Origin: Flavobacteriaceae bacterium
GTDB taxonomy: Bacteria; Bacteroidota; Bacteroidia; Flavobacteriales; Flavobacteriaceae
DNA: 6,886 bases
Direction: 5' to 3'
NCBI GenBank assembly: GCA_002691265.1
Contig: NZHJ01000003.1
Coordinates: forward strand, 21,435 to 28,320
In this document: positions 6,341 to 6,886 of the stretch, one piece after another
Numbering within the stretch: the first letter of the stretch is position 1
Layout: the number at the start of each line of letters is the position of its first letter
Translations under genes and position numbers: made by a program
Notes under the pieces: generated by a model
The model's input: only the letters and a program-made list of their open reading frames with translations
Database searches by the model: none
Told to the model about the DNA's origin: nothing

Positions 6341-6886
6341 TTAGTTCTTGTATCCAAATTTCTTTAATTGGTTTAAGTTAGATCTCCAATTTTTACTCAC
6401 TTTTACATGCAATTCAATGTATACTTTTTTTCCAAAAAATTTCTCTAAATCAAGCCTAGCTTTAGTACCTATTTTTTTTAGTGCAACTCCTTTGTGACCA
6501 ATAATGATTCCTTTTTGAGATTCTCTTTCTACTAAAATTTTAGATCTAATTTTAATTATTGATTCTTCTTCTTTAAATTCATCAGTAACGACTTCGACTG
6601 AATAAGGAATTTCTTTATCATAGTACAATAGAATTTTTTCTCTCAATTTTTCATTAATAAAAAATCTTTCAGGTTTATCCGTAAGTTGATCTTTTGGAAA
6701 ATATGGTGGAGATTCAGGTAATAATTCAATAATTCTATTAATCAACTTTTCAATATTAAAATTATTAAGAGCAGAAATGGGGTATACGTCTGAATTTGGG
6801 TACATTTTTGACCAATTATCTATTTCAATTTCTATTTGCTGTTGATCAGACAAATCAATTTTATTTAAAAGGATTATTACGGGGAC
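6341..6886 (-). CDS. era: Ribosome-assembly GTPase Era, N-terminus beyond the window
   Basis: The C-terminal 181 residues of Era, a GTPase that binds the 3' end of 16S rRNA during 30S maturation. The visible part opens inside the GTPase domain with VPVIILLNKID, the G4 motif NKID (residues 8-11 of the fragment), then the G5 motif ISALN (37-41). The inter-domain stretch LLPESPPYFPKDQLTDKPERF is typical of Era, followed by FINEKLREKIL. The KH domain has VEVVTDEFKEEESIIKIRSKI and its RNA-binding GxxG loop IIIGHKG (127-133), ending in WRSNLNQLKKFGYKN. The P-loop, G2 and G3 lie to the right of the window, so their integrity cannot be judged. A TTG codon at 6853 is internal, not a start, because the frame continues in family-matching sequence to the edge. 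The gene probably ends before the operon at 5507-6250; no strong terminator is visible between them. Confidence 0.97.
   Translation of the reverse strand, partial: VPVIILLNKIDLSDQQQIEIEIDNWSKMYPNSDVYPISALNNFNIEKLINRIIELLPESPPYFPKDQLTDKPERFFINEKLREKILLYYDKEIPYSVEVVTDEFKEEESIIKIRSKILVERESQKGIIIGHKGVALKKIGTKARLDLEKFFGKKVYIELHVKVSKNWRSNLNQLKKFGYKN

Noticed and set aside
6851..6853. TTG as the start of a short era-like gene
   Set aside because: The frame continues upstream to the window edge with VPVIILLNKID, which is the Era G4 region, so the gene is merely cut by the window.

Overview
The window is an AT-rich stretch of chromosome that looks like a marine-type member of Flavobacteriia (Bacteroidota). 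Four things point there: start codons preceded by A/T-rich leaders without Shine-Dalgarno sequences, candidate promoters of the Bacteroidota form TAnnTTTG, secreted proteins with short MKK...AQ signal peptides, and an alaS / M23 peptidase / MerR gene order that I recall as common in that class. The species cannot be told from the sequence alone.

Layout, left to right. The minus-strand gene alaS (alanyl-tRNA synthetase) runs off the left edge and starts at 1931. A 100-base divergent intergenic region follows, dominated by a perfect inverted repeat flanked by two oppositely oriented TAnnTTTG elements. On the plus strand lie a membrane-anchored M23 (LytM-type) peptidoglycan peptidase gene (2032-3003) and, overlapping it by one base, a small MerR-type regulator gene (3003-3326). 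They meet, stop codon to stop codon, the minus-strand gene der (ribosome-assembly GTPase, 3327-4628). Beyond a strong intrinsic terminator (4667-4698) are two minus-strand genes for related secreted proteins of unknown function (4722-5483 and 5507-6250), apparently one operon. The window ends inside minus-strand era (6341 to the right edge), a second ribosome-assembly GTPase.

Most of the content is housekeeping: tRNA charging, ribosome biogenesis (Der, Era) and cell-wall remodelling. The parts not explained by standard annotation are the symmetric regulatory site between alaS and the peptidase gene, and the tandem pair of secreted paralogues, each apparently built from two alpha/beta half-domains, set between era and der with its own terminator and candidate promoter. 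I see no CRISPR array, tRNA, rRNA, insertion sequence, phage or defence genes. No intergenic stretch exceeds about 100 bases.
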